Source of the DNA: Streptomyces sp. A0642 | GTDB lineage: Bacteria; Actinomycetota; Actinomycetes; Streptomycetales; Streptomycetaceae | Assembly (NCBI RefSeq): GCF_004795105.1 | Contig: NZ_SSBL01000001.1 | Span: 372,001 to 436,000, forward strand | Direction: 5' to 3' | DNA length: 64,000 nucleotides | Shown here: piece after piece, positions 9,567-17,134 of the stretch | How the letters are laid out: each line of letters starts with the position of its first letter | Numbering within the stretch: position 1 is the first letter of the stretch | Translations under genes and position numbers: made by a program | The notes under the pieces: model-generated | Told to the model about the DNA's origin: nothing | The model's input: only the letters and a program-made list of their open reading frames with translations | Database searches by the model: none

Positions 9567-10551
9567 CGGTGGCCTTCCTTCCGCGGCTGGTGAGCAGCAG
9601 GTAGACGCCCGTGACGACGAGGAGGAAGAGCAGGAGCAGCACGGACATGGCCGAGCCGGTGCCGAAGTTCCACGTCTGGAAGGACGACTGGTAGATGTGG
9701 AGGGAGATCAGGTCGGCCGCCTCGGGCGCCGCCTTGCCGAAGAGCACGAACGGCGTGTTGAAGTCGTTGAACGTCCACAGGAACAGGACGAGCACGAGGA
9801 CCTGGTTGACGGCGCGCAGCGAGGGCAGCGTGATGTGCCGGATCTGCTTCCACACGCCGGCGCCGTCCAGCGCGGCCGCTTCGTACATGTCCCGGGGGAT
9901 GTTCTGCAGTCCTGCCATGACGGTGAGGAAGGCGAAGGGCCATCCCTTCCACACGGAGACGATCAGCAGGGCCCAGAAGCTGTTGTCGCCGATGAGCCAG
10001 AAGGCGGGGCTGTCGCCGATGCCGAGCTGGTCGTGGAGGACGTGGTTGATGATGCCGTTGTCGCGCTGGAACATGAACGCCCAGGTGATGACGGCGGCGT
10101 AGACGGGCAGCGCGTAGGGCACGAGGAAGAGGGTCCTGAGGATGCCGCGGCCCCGGAAGTTCTCCTGGAGGAAGATCGCGGCGGCCGTCCCGATGAGCCA
10201 GCACAGCCCTACCGACAGGACGGTGAACAGACAGGTCGTCACGAACGACGTGAGGAGCGCCTGGCCCACGGGGGCGTCGAAGTCGACGACGAGGGAGTAG
10301 TTGTCGAGCCCGGACCAGGGCGCTCCGGCCCAGTTGCTGATGTAGAACTGCGTGAGTTCCCGGAAGCTCATGGTGATGCCCATGAGCATGGGGATGAGAT
10401 GGACGAGGAGTTCCAGGATGAGAGCGGGCACGAGCAGGAGGTAGGGCAGTGCGATACGGCGGCGCCCGGAGCGGCGCGGTCCGCGCGCCGCTCCGGGGGT
10501 GCTCCTGCGCACCGTCTGCTCCCGCGGAGGAGTAACGACGGTAGGTGTCAT
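9559..10551 (-). CDS. Sugar ABC transporter permease (MalF type)
   Basis: Inner-membrane permease, 330 residues, about six helices after a basic N-terminal tail (residues 10-32, rich in Arg). The EAA loop EAAALDGAGVWKQIRHITLP is typical of MalF-like partners. It starts 11 bases after the binding-protein stop and overlaps the MalG-like gene, indicating translational coupling and a heterodimeric channel. Confidence 0.9.
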   Translation of the reverse strand: MTPTVVTPPREQTVRRSTPGAARGPRRSGRRRIALPYLLLVPALILELLVHLIPMLMGITMSFRELTQFYISNWAGAPWSGLDNYSLVVDFDAPVGQALLTSFVTTCLFTVLSVGLCWLIGTAAAIFLQENFRGRGILRTLFLVPYALPVYAAVITWAFMFQRDNGIINHVLHDQLGIGDSPAFWLIGDNSFWALLIVSVWKGWPFAFLTVMAGLQNIPRDMYEAAALDGAGVWKQIRHITLPSLRAVNQVLVLVLFLWTFNDFNTPFVLFGKAAPEAADLISLHIYQSSFQTWNFGTGSAMSVLLLLFLLVVTGVYLLLTSRGRKATDA

Positions 10552-10562
10552 GGAAGTGCGGC

Positions 10563-11885
10563 CTACTTCTTGGGCATCTGCTGCTGGGCCTTTTCGAGCT
10601 TGGCCCGCACGGAGTCCGTGGTGACCGCCCGGCCCGCGGCGGCGTCGGCGAACAGCTCCTTCACCGCGGTTCCGACGACCGTCTCGAACTGGGATTCCTC
10701 GGGGACCTGCGGCAGAGCGGTGGCGCTGGTGGCGAGGGTGTCACGCAGCACGGTCAGGGCGGGGGCGCTGAACGCGGCGTCCTGCTGCGCGGTCTTGACC
10801 GGCGGGATGGAGCCGTAGGTCTTGTTGAGGAGGATCTGCTCCTTGTCGCTGGTCATGAACTTCACGAACTTCAGCGCGCCGTCACGGTTCTTGGTGTTCT
10901 TGAAGACGGCCATGTTGATGCCGGCGACCATGGAGTTGGTCTGGGCGTCCGTACCGGGCTTGCCAGAGGGGACCGGGGCGGGCGCCACCCCCCATTCGTC
11001 GTCGTCCATGCCCTGGGCCTTGAAGGTGGCGGAGGCGGTCTGCCACAGGACCATCGCCGTCTTGTCCTTGGCGAAGTCGCTGAGGGACTGGTTCTGGGCG
11101 TACTCGGCGTTGCCGGGGGCGACGATCTTCTGCGTGGCCATGAGGTCGACGTACTGCTTGACGGCGGCGACGGCCCCGTCGGAAGTGAAGTCCGCCTTCC
11201 CGTCGGCGGTGAAGAAGTCGGCGCCGTGCTGCTTGGCGAGGACGAAGACCTGATGGATGTTGTTGGAGAGGTTGGAGCCCTCCACGCCGATGGCCGACTT
11301 GCCGCCCCGCGTCAGCTTCTTGCCGGTGGCGGTCAGCTCGTCCCAGGTGGCCGGCGGCTTGGCGATGCCGGCGTCCTTGAACATCCGCTTGTTGTAGTAG
11401 AGCGCGTAAGCCATGGAGTAGAGCGGGACGGCGGCCGGGTCCTGGGCCTGCGCCCCCGTGGAGCCGAGTGCGGAGTCGACGAAGCGGTCCTTGCCGCCGA
11501 TCGCGTCGAAGGTCTTCCCGTCGAAGGGCAGGAGTGCGCCCGTGGACTGGAGGGAGGCGCTCCAGGTGTTGCCGATGTTCAGGACGTCGGGGCCCTGGCC
11601 GGACGTGGTCGCGGTGAGGATCCGGTTCAGCAGGTCGGCCCAGGGCACGACCTCGAGCTTCACCTTGATGCCCGTCTCCTTCTCGAACTTGTCGAGCTCG
11701 GGCCGCAGCACCTTCTTGTCGACCTCGATGCTGGCGCCCTGGTTGGAGGCCCAGTACGTGAGGGACTTGGGCCGCTCGTTCGAACCGGATCCGGAACCGC
11801 CGGCGGTGCCGCCGCCGCAGGCAGCCGCGGTGAGGACGAGGGAGAGCGTGAGGGCGCCAGCGGCCGCGACTCTGATTCTGCGCAT
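10563..11885 (-). CDS. Sugar-binding lipoprotein of an ABC importer
   Basis: Extracellular solute-binding protein (family 1), 440 residues. The signal peptide ends in a lipobox, LTAAACGGG, so the protein is anchored by a lipidated Cys. The mature part begins with LTYWASNQGAS and has YSMAYALYYNKRMFKDAGI and PATWDELTATGKKL, both usual for oligosaccharide binders. It heads the operon with two permeases and a GH1 enzyme. Gene order beside a ROK regulator matches the Streptomyces coelicolor SCO6005-6008 neighbourhood as I remember it. The ligand is not readable from sequence. Confidence 0.9.
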   Translation of the reverse strand: MRRIRVAAAGALTLSLVLTAAACGGGTAGGSGSGSNERPKSLTYWASNQGASIEVDKKVLRPELDKFEKETGIKVKLEVVPWADLLNRILTATTSGQGPDVLNIGNTWSASLQSTGALLPFDGKTFDAIGGKDRFVDSALGSTGAQAQDPAAVPLYSMAYALYYNKRMFKDAGIAKPPATWDELTATGKKLTRGGKSAIGVEGSNLSNNIHQVFVLAKQHGADFFTADGKADFTSDGAVAAVKQYVDLMATQKIVAPGNAEYAQNQSLSDFAKDKTAMVLWQTASATFKAQGMDDDEWGVAPAPVPSGKPGTDAQTNSMVAGINMAVFKNTKNRDGALKFVKFMTSDKEQILLNKTYGSIPPVKTAQQDAAFSAPALTVLRDTLATSATALPQVPEESQFETVVGTAVKELFADAAAGRAVTTDSVRAKLEKAQQQMPKK

Positions 11886-12063
11886 GGTCCGGGAGTCCTT
11901 TTCAGGGGTGTCGGTAGCGGAGAGGGGCAGGGGCCACTGTCCCGCGGGGCCCCATTCGCCTTGCCTCTCGACTTAATTTATGCCGTGAGTTAAACGCCCG
12001 AAGAAGGTCGCGTCAAGGGGCGTCGCAGCGGTATGTTGCGCTGAGGGCCAACGGAGAGGGTGT
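11886..12063. promoter_or_regulatory. Divergent control region of sugar operon and ROK gene
   Basis: 178 bases separate the divergent starts. An AT-rich patch at 11971-11994 stands out and holds TTTATGC (11977-11983) and GAGTTAA (11987-11993). The same two 7-mers recur upstream of the beta-helix gene at 19436-19456. The patch is a candidate binding site for the ROK protein; promoter hexamers are not clear enough to call. Confidence 0.4.
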
Positions 12064-13377
12064 GTGGTGAGAGAGCGCAACGGTCGTACCGTGCATGACC
12101 TGCGGAGGGAGAGCCGCACGGCGGTATTGCAACGGTTGTATTTCGACGGGCCGATGAGCCGCTTCTCGCTGGGCCCCGTCACCGGTCTGAGCTCCGGATC
12201 CGTCAGCAACGTGGTGGCGGAACTGGTGGCCGAGGGACTCGTGGAGGAGGCCGGCAGCGTGGACTCCGCGGGTGGCCGCCCCCGCACCCTCCTGCGTGTC
12301 CGCCAGGACAGTGCCTGCATGATCGGTGTCGACGTCGGGGAGACCCGGATCCGGATCGAGCTCTTCGACCTGGGCCTGACCGAACTCGCGCGCGTGGAGA
12401 AACCGCTGACCGCCGGCGGACCGCGCCGAGAGGACCGTTACGACGTCAACGTCGTGATCGGGCACGTGCGCGACGGCATCGAGGAGGTCATCCGCACCGC
12501 GGGGGTCGATCCCGGCCAGCTCCTCGGCGTGGGCGTGGGTGTTCCCGGCATCGTGGCCAGGACTCCCGAGGACGGCGCGGTGGTGCACGGACAGACGATC
12601 AGCTGGGACGCGGTCCCCCTGGAACGCCTGCTGCGGGAGTCGGTGCCACTGCCGCAGTCCGTGCCCTACTTCATCGACAACGGGGCGAAGACGCTCGGCC
12701 AGGCCGAGATGTGGTTCGGCGCCGGGCGCGGGGCGGGCAACGCCGTCGTCGTCCTCTTCGGCTCCGGGGTCGGAGCGTGCGTCGTCAGCGACGACCTGCG
12801 CTCCGGGCGGGCCATCGAGTGGGGTCACCTGAAGGTGCAGGTTCGAGGGCGCCGCTGCCGCTGCGGCGCACAGGGCTGTCTGGAGGCCTACGCGGGAGCG
12901 GAGGCCCTCCTGGAACGCTGGCGGGAAGCGGGCGGCTGCCCGGTGGCCGGAGCCGACGAGGAGTCGGCGTTGACCGCGATACTCGCCGCCGCCTACCCGC
13001 CCGACCCCGGGGCCCGGGCCGATGCGACGGCGCTCGCCGTCCTGGAGGAGACCGCCGAGTACCTGGGGGCCGGATTCGCCGACCTGATCAACCTCTTCCA
13101 GCCCGAGCGGATCCTCGTCGGAGGCTGGGCCGGCCTCCAGCTCGGCGCCCGGTTCCTCGAGAGCGTACGCGCCCACGCCACTGCCAATGCCCTGGCCTAC
13201 CCGTCCTCGCTCGTACGCATCGAGCTCGGCACCCTGGGACCGGACGCCGTCACGGTGGGCGCGGCGATCCTGCCGCTGGCCGACTTCTTCGCCCAGGGGG
13301 GCCGCCGGACACCTGAGAAGGCCGAGGAGAATTCGCCGGCCTGGAAGGCCTCGCTCCGTGAGAGGGCGGCGCAGTGA
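12064..13377 (+). CDS. rok7B7: ROK-family transcriptional regulator, Rok7B7-like
   Basis: 437-residue regulator. The N-terminal winged HTH contains FSLGPVTGLSSGSVSNVVAE. The ROK sugar-kinase fold follows, with the ROK zinc cluster CRCGAQGCLEAY and a GVGVPGI phosphate loop. Such proteins sense sugars and repress or activate uptake genes. The sequence and its divergent place beside a binding protein and two permeases resemble Rok7B7 of S. coelicolor, reported to control xylose transport and carbon repression. I assign the symbol on that resemblance only. Start is GTG 12064 or the next GTG at 12067, after GGAGAGG. No xylFGH genes follow here, a difference from the coelicolor locus. Confidence 0.8.
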   Translation: MVRERNGRTVHDLRRESRTAVLQRLYFDGPMSRFSLGPVTGLSSGSVSNVVAELVAEGLVEEAGSVDSAGGRPRTLLRVRQDSACMIGVDVGETRIRIELFDLGLTELARVEKPLTAGGPRREDRYDVNVVIGHVRDGIEEVIRTAGVDPGQLLGVGVGVPGIVARTPEDGAVVHGQTISWDAVPLERLLRESVPLPQSVPYFIDNGAKTLGQAEMWFGAGRGAGNAVVVLFGSGVGACVVSDDLRSGRAIEWGHLKVQVRGRRCRCGAQGCLEAYAGAEALLERWREAGGCPVAGADEESALTAILAAAYPPDPGARADATALAVLEETAEYLGAGFADLINLFQPERILVGGWAGLQLGARFLESVRAHATANALAYPSSLVRIELGTLGPDAVTVGAAILPLADFFAQGGRRTPEKAEENSPAWKASLRERAAQ

Positions 13378-13402
13378 GCGTTCGGCGCCACCCGGAGCGT
13401 CC

Positions 13403-13423
13403 CGCGGCGCCCTGAGCGCCGCG
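13403..13423. terminator. Short hairpin between convergent genes
   Basis: Arms CGCGGCGC (13403-13410) and GCGCCGCG (13416-13423) pair exactly around a five-base loop, 26 bases after the ROK gene stop. The convergent DUF1996 gene ends 100 bases further on. Confidence 0.45.
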
Positions 13424-13524
13424 CGGTATCCCGCGCCTGCGGGGAGGACCGGGCAGACCGACGGCCCGGCCGCCCCCGCGGTGGGCGCGGGCGACCGGGC
13501 TGCGCGCGGGGGCTCCGGCGACGA

Positions 13525-14616
13525 TCAGGGCAGGAGGTAGTCCGCGTTCAGGACCGCGCCGCGGCCCGGGTTGTTCTGGTCGTAGCCGCGCGGATCGCAC
13601 TGGAGGCCGCCGACGATGCAGTGGTCGACCATGGCCTTCAGGGTGCGTTCCTCCCACGCGTTGAAGAAGTCGTAGTGGAAGGAGTAGCCGCGGCCGCTGG
13701 CCAGCCTCACCTGGCTCATGTCGCCGTTGACCGGCCATGCCATCTTGAACTCGATCATCGGCAGGGCGACCGGGTGGGAGGCCGGGCACATGTTGTCGTT
13801 GGTGCCGGGCTTCACCACCGGGTAGGCCATGTGGCTCTTGTGGTCGGGCGTGTCCAGGTGGAGACCGTCCCAGCAACTGGGAGCCTGCATGCGCAGGTTG
13901 AGCTGTACGTCCGGCCGGCTCGGGCAGCTTGCCGGGAAGTCGGTGTTGAAGAAGCTGTCACCGCACTCCCAGCCCTCGACGAACCCCTTGTGTGCGCGGA
14001 ACTCCTGGGCGGTCTGCATCGGGTTGCCGACGACGAACCGCAGCCCCTTGGGGAAGGGACGGACACTCCGGTAGTCCGTCACGCCCGCCTTGTAGTAGAT
14101 GACCTGCGGTCCCACCGGCAGGATCTTCTGTTCGCCCTTGTACAGCGAGGGCATCCAGTAGGCGGAGGCGTCCGCCGGCGCCTTGCAGGCGGTGCTCCCG
14201 CCGTAGAGCGAACCGGTCGTGCTGGCCGCGTTCGTGGACCGGTTGCCCAGGAAGGTGTGGTCGTGGGACTTGCCGAACTGGCCCGGGTAGACGATCGGGT
14301 CGTCCGGGGCGGTGTGCGTGACGGAGCAGTTGGCCTGGAACTCGTGGAAGTAGGCCTGCGGCGGGGTGGCGTCGGACGGGACGACACCGGTGACCGGCGG
14401 CACGGCGGGGATGTAACCGTCGCCGTCGGCGTCGTCGCCCGACGCCTGGGTGGAGGCGGCCATCCGGTGCCCGGTGTGGTTGACGGCGGCGGCGACGGCG
14501 GGCGGGATGCCGTCCGCGGGGTCCGTGGCCGAGGCCATGGTGCCGATGCCGAGGACACCGGCGATGAGAGCTGTGCCGACGAGGAGTACGGAGAGCCGCT
14601 TCGGACTCGATCTCAT
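13525..14616 (-). CDS. Secreted DUF1996-domain protein
   Basis: Secreted protein of 363 residues with a Sec signal peptide (about residues 1-32) and a DUF1996-type domain, recognised by SHDHTFLGNRST, YWMPSLYKG, HMAYPVV and ASHPVALPMIEFKM. The domain is His- and Cys-rich, suggesting metal binding, but its activity is unknown. It is common in actinobacteria and fungi, often beside carbohydrate-active enzymes. ATG 14616 follows CAGGAGATC; a longer frame to 14733 lacks a signal sequence at its start. It is downstream of, and on the same strand as, the discoidin GH2-like gene (gap 139 bases), so they may be coexpressed. Confidence 0.75.
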   Translation of the reverse strand: MRSSPKRLSVLLVGTALIAGVLGIGTMASATDPADGIPPAVAAAVNHTGHRMAASTQASGDDADGDGYIPAVPPVTGVVPSDATPPQAYFHEFQANCSVTHTAPDDPIVYPGQFGKSHDHTFLGNRSTNAASTTGSLYGGSTACKAPADASAYWMPSLYKGEQKILPVGPQVIYYKAGVTDYRSVRPFPKGLRFVVGNPMQTAQEFRAHKGFVEGWECGDSFFNTDFPASCPSRPDVQLNLRMQAPSCWDGLHLDTPDHKSHMAYPVVKPGTNDNMCPASHPVALPMIEFKMAWPVNGDMSQVRLASGRGYSFHYDFFNAWEERTLKAMVDHCIVGGLQCDPRGYDQNNPGRGAVLNADYLLP

Positions 14617-14755
14617 GGGGATCTCCTGCCCATGGGGGGTGGGTTCGCGCGTACGCGGAGACGACGCGCGGGTGGTGAGGTGGATCTGTGCGGTGGTGCC
14701 GGGGCGGCGGAGCCCGGCGGCGGGCCCCGCCACCCCCTCACGCGATTCGGCGTCG

Positions 14756-16939
14756 TCAGCTGTAGATGCCGAACTCGTGGAGGGAATAGCCCCACCCGGT
14801 GCCCCGTGCCGTCAGTTGCAGACGGACGTGACGGGCGGTGACGGACAGGGCGATCGTGTCGATGTCCCCGTTACCCGTGGTGGTGGAGTAGACGGATCGC
14901 CACGTGGTGCCGTCGTCGGAGACCTGTACCTCGTAGGACTTGGCGTAGGCGGGGTCCCAGACCAGCTGCAGCGTGCGGACGGGCTTGGCCGCGCCGAGGT
15001 CCACCTGGATCCACTGCGGGTCGCTCCAGTCGCTGGCCCAGCGCGTCGTGGCGTTGCCGTCCGTGGCCAGCCCCGGGGCGCAGGGGCAGTCACCGTACTG
15101 GGCCTGGTAGGAGGAGGCGGTGGTGGGCCGGTTCAGGGCGATGTCGGTCCCGGCCACGGGCGGGGCGACGACCTTGACGGACCTGGTCTCGATGCCGGCG
15201 TTGCCGTGCCCGTCCTCGGCCTGGATGTAGACCTTCCAGACCCCGAGCTTCTCCGGGGCGGTGACGGCGAAGGTGCCGTCACCGGTGGAGCGCCACTGGG
15301 CCTCGACGAGCCGTTTGTCGCCGTTGGCGTAGTTCCCGCTGAGGAAGATCTTGGGCGTGACCTTGTCGCCTTCGGGGTCGCGGATGTCGGCGCGCACCGT
15401 GAATTCACGGCCCGCCGGGGCCGCGGAGGCCGGGTTGACGGCCATGTTCGTGATGACGGGCGGGGTGTTGTCGCCCGCGGTGGAGCCCGTGTACGCCTTC
15501 TTCACGGCGTAGTAGGACAGGCGCTTCAGCCCGTCGGGCACCAGGTTGAACCAGACACCGCCGAAGTCGTGTTCGAGGCCGTAGTGGAAGAGGGTGGCGC
15601 CGAGTGCGACACCCTGGTGTCCGGTGATGCAGCCCCAGGCCTTGGTGTAGCCGTCGGCCTTCTGCACGTCGGTGGGCTCGTCCGGGATGCCGTTGGCGTC
15701 GTCGGGGACCTCCCACTCGCCGGCGGGTCCGCCCTCGGTGATGATGTAGGGCTTGTTGTAGTTGCCGTCGATCCAGTCCTGGCGCACCTTGCAGAGGTTG
15801 CCGTAGGAGTTCATGGAGTAGAGGTCGAGGTCGGGGGCGTTGCGCTTGTAGTACGGCCAGGCACCGGTCCAGGCGTCGGTCGACGTGACGGGGTGGTCCG
15901 GATCGATGGTGTGGATCTTCTTGGCGACGTCGTTGACGAATGAGGTGTAGGCGTTGCGCTGGGCCTCCAGCTCGGTGCCGCCGTAGCAGTTCTGCAGGCC
16001 GAGGACGGACTCGTTGCCCACGTTCCACATGAGGGTCGCCGGGTGCGACTTGTAGGTGTCGACCCACTTGGCGAACTCGGTGAGCATGTTGTTCTTGTAT
16101 GTCGTGTCGGTGAGGTAGTCGACGCACCCTCCGGCACCGGGGCCGCCGCCGGGCTGGAGCCAGAAACCGTTGATGACCTTGAGTCCCTGGGCGGCGGCGG
16201 CGTCGAGGAGCGGCTTCGTCGAACCGTCAGTGCCCCAGGTGCGGATGGTGTTGGCGCCCATGGACTTGATGTCGGGCAGGTATCGGGGGGCGTCGGCGAC
16301 GGACGGGCCCCAGGTGAGGCCCTTGACCGTGTACGGCTGGCCTCCGACGGTCAACTGCCAGGTGCCCTGGGAGCCGGTCACCCTGACCGCGCCACCGGGA
16401 GAGGGATTGGTTCCGCCGCCGTCACCGCCGTAGACCTGGAACTCCCACAGGGAGTACCCGTAGCCGTTCGCCCGTGTGACGCCCTGCATGCGGACGTAGC
16501 GGCCCGAGCCGGAGAGGGCGAGGTCGTCGGTGCCGCCGTCGCTGCCGGTGACGGTCTTCAGGGTGCGCCAGTCCGTGCCGTTGTCGGACGCCTGGATCTC
16601 GTAGTTCTTGCCGTAGGCGGCTTCCCAGGTCAGGACGGCTCGGCTCAGGGTCCTGCTCGCCCCGAGGTCGACCTGGATCCACTCGGTGTCCCGCCGGTCG
16701 CTCGACCAGCGGGTGCCGGTCAGGTTGCCGTCGACGGCGGCGCCGGGGGCGTACGCCTCTCCTTCCTGGGAGGAGGCCGTGGCCGGCCTGCCCTGGGACA
16801 GGAGCGCGTCGGCGGCCTGCGCGTGCGGGGCCAGGCTCAGGGTCAGGGATGACGTCAGGAGGGCGCCGAGCGCGGTGAGGGACATGCCGCGGTGACGGTG
16901 CCGGCGCGAGGCGGCCGGCAGGGTGGGGGGTCTGGACAC
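14756..16939 (-). CDS. Secreted GH2-like glycosidase flanked by two discoidin (CBM32) domains
   Basis: 727-residue secreted protein. Order: signal peptide 1-42 (ends AQA); F5/8-C discoidin domain about 44-172; a TIM-barrel resembling the GH2 C-terminal catalytic domain about 185-490; an Ig-like segment about 490-590; a second discoidin domain 600-727. The barrel has MWNVGNESVLG (likely acid/base Glu) and YIITEGGPAGEWE (likely nucleophile). The usual N-terminal GH2 jelly-roll and Ig domains are missing, so this is a stand-alone barrel, and GH2 membership is by motif only. GTG start with AGGAGC before it. The N-terminal discoidin domain closely resembles that of the next gene upstream. Confidence 0.75.
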   Translation of the reverse strand: MSRPPTLPAASRRHRHRGMSLTALGALLTSSLTLSLAPHAQAADALLSQGRPATASSQEGEAYAPGAAVDGNLTGTRWSSDRRDTEWIQVDLGASRTLSRAVLTWEAAYGKNYEIQASDNGTDWRTLKTVTGSDGGTDDLALSGSGRYVRMQGVTRANGYGYSLWEFQVYGGDGGGTNPSPGGAVRVTGSQGTWQLTVGGQPYTVKGLTWGPSVADAPRYLPDIKSMGANTIRTWGTDGSTKPLLDAAAAQGLKVINGFWLQPGGGPGAGGCVDYLTDTTYKNNMLTEFAKWVDTYKSHPATLMWNVGNESVLGLQNCYGGTELEAQRNAYTSFVNDVAKKIHTIDPDHPVTSTDAWTGAWPYYKRNAPDLDLYSMNSYGNLCKVRQDWIDGNYNKPYIITEGGPAGEWEVPDDANGIPDEPTDVQKADGYTKAWGCITGHQGVALGATLFHYGLEHDFGGVWFNLVPDGLKRLSYYAVKKAYTGSTAGDNTPPVITNMAVNPASAAPAGREFTVRADIRDPEGDKVTPKIFLSGNYANGDKRLVEAQWRSTGDGTFAVTAPEKLGVWKVYIQAEDGHGNAGIETRSVKVVAPPVAGTDIALNRPTTASSYQAQYGDCPCAPGLATDGNATTRWASDWSDPQWIQVDLGAAKPVRTLQLVWDPAYAKSYEVQVSDDGTTWRSVYSTTTGNGDIDTIALSVTARHVRLQLTARGTGWGYSLHEFGIYS

Positions 16940-17044
16940 GAGTGCTCCTGGCTGATCGAGGCCGCCTGGCGCGGGGGACCGCCTCGTGGGGTTCCCGGCG
17001 TGCGGCGTTCTTCGTGGAGGGGTGCACGGTGCTGTGGGGCGGGG

Positions 17045-17091
17045 CCCTTCCGGGCCGGGCGGCGGGGCCGTCGGAGCCCGGCCCGGAAGGG
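17045..17091 (-). terminator. Hairpin after the beta-helix gene
   Basis: 16-bp arms (17045-17060 and 17076-17091) match exactly around a 15-base loop, 43 bases past the stop of the minus-strand beta-helix gene. Confidence 0.65.
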
Positions 17092-17134
17092 AGGCGGAGT
17101 CGTCAACGCCCGACGGCGTCGGACGGGGGACGGC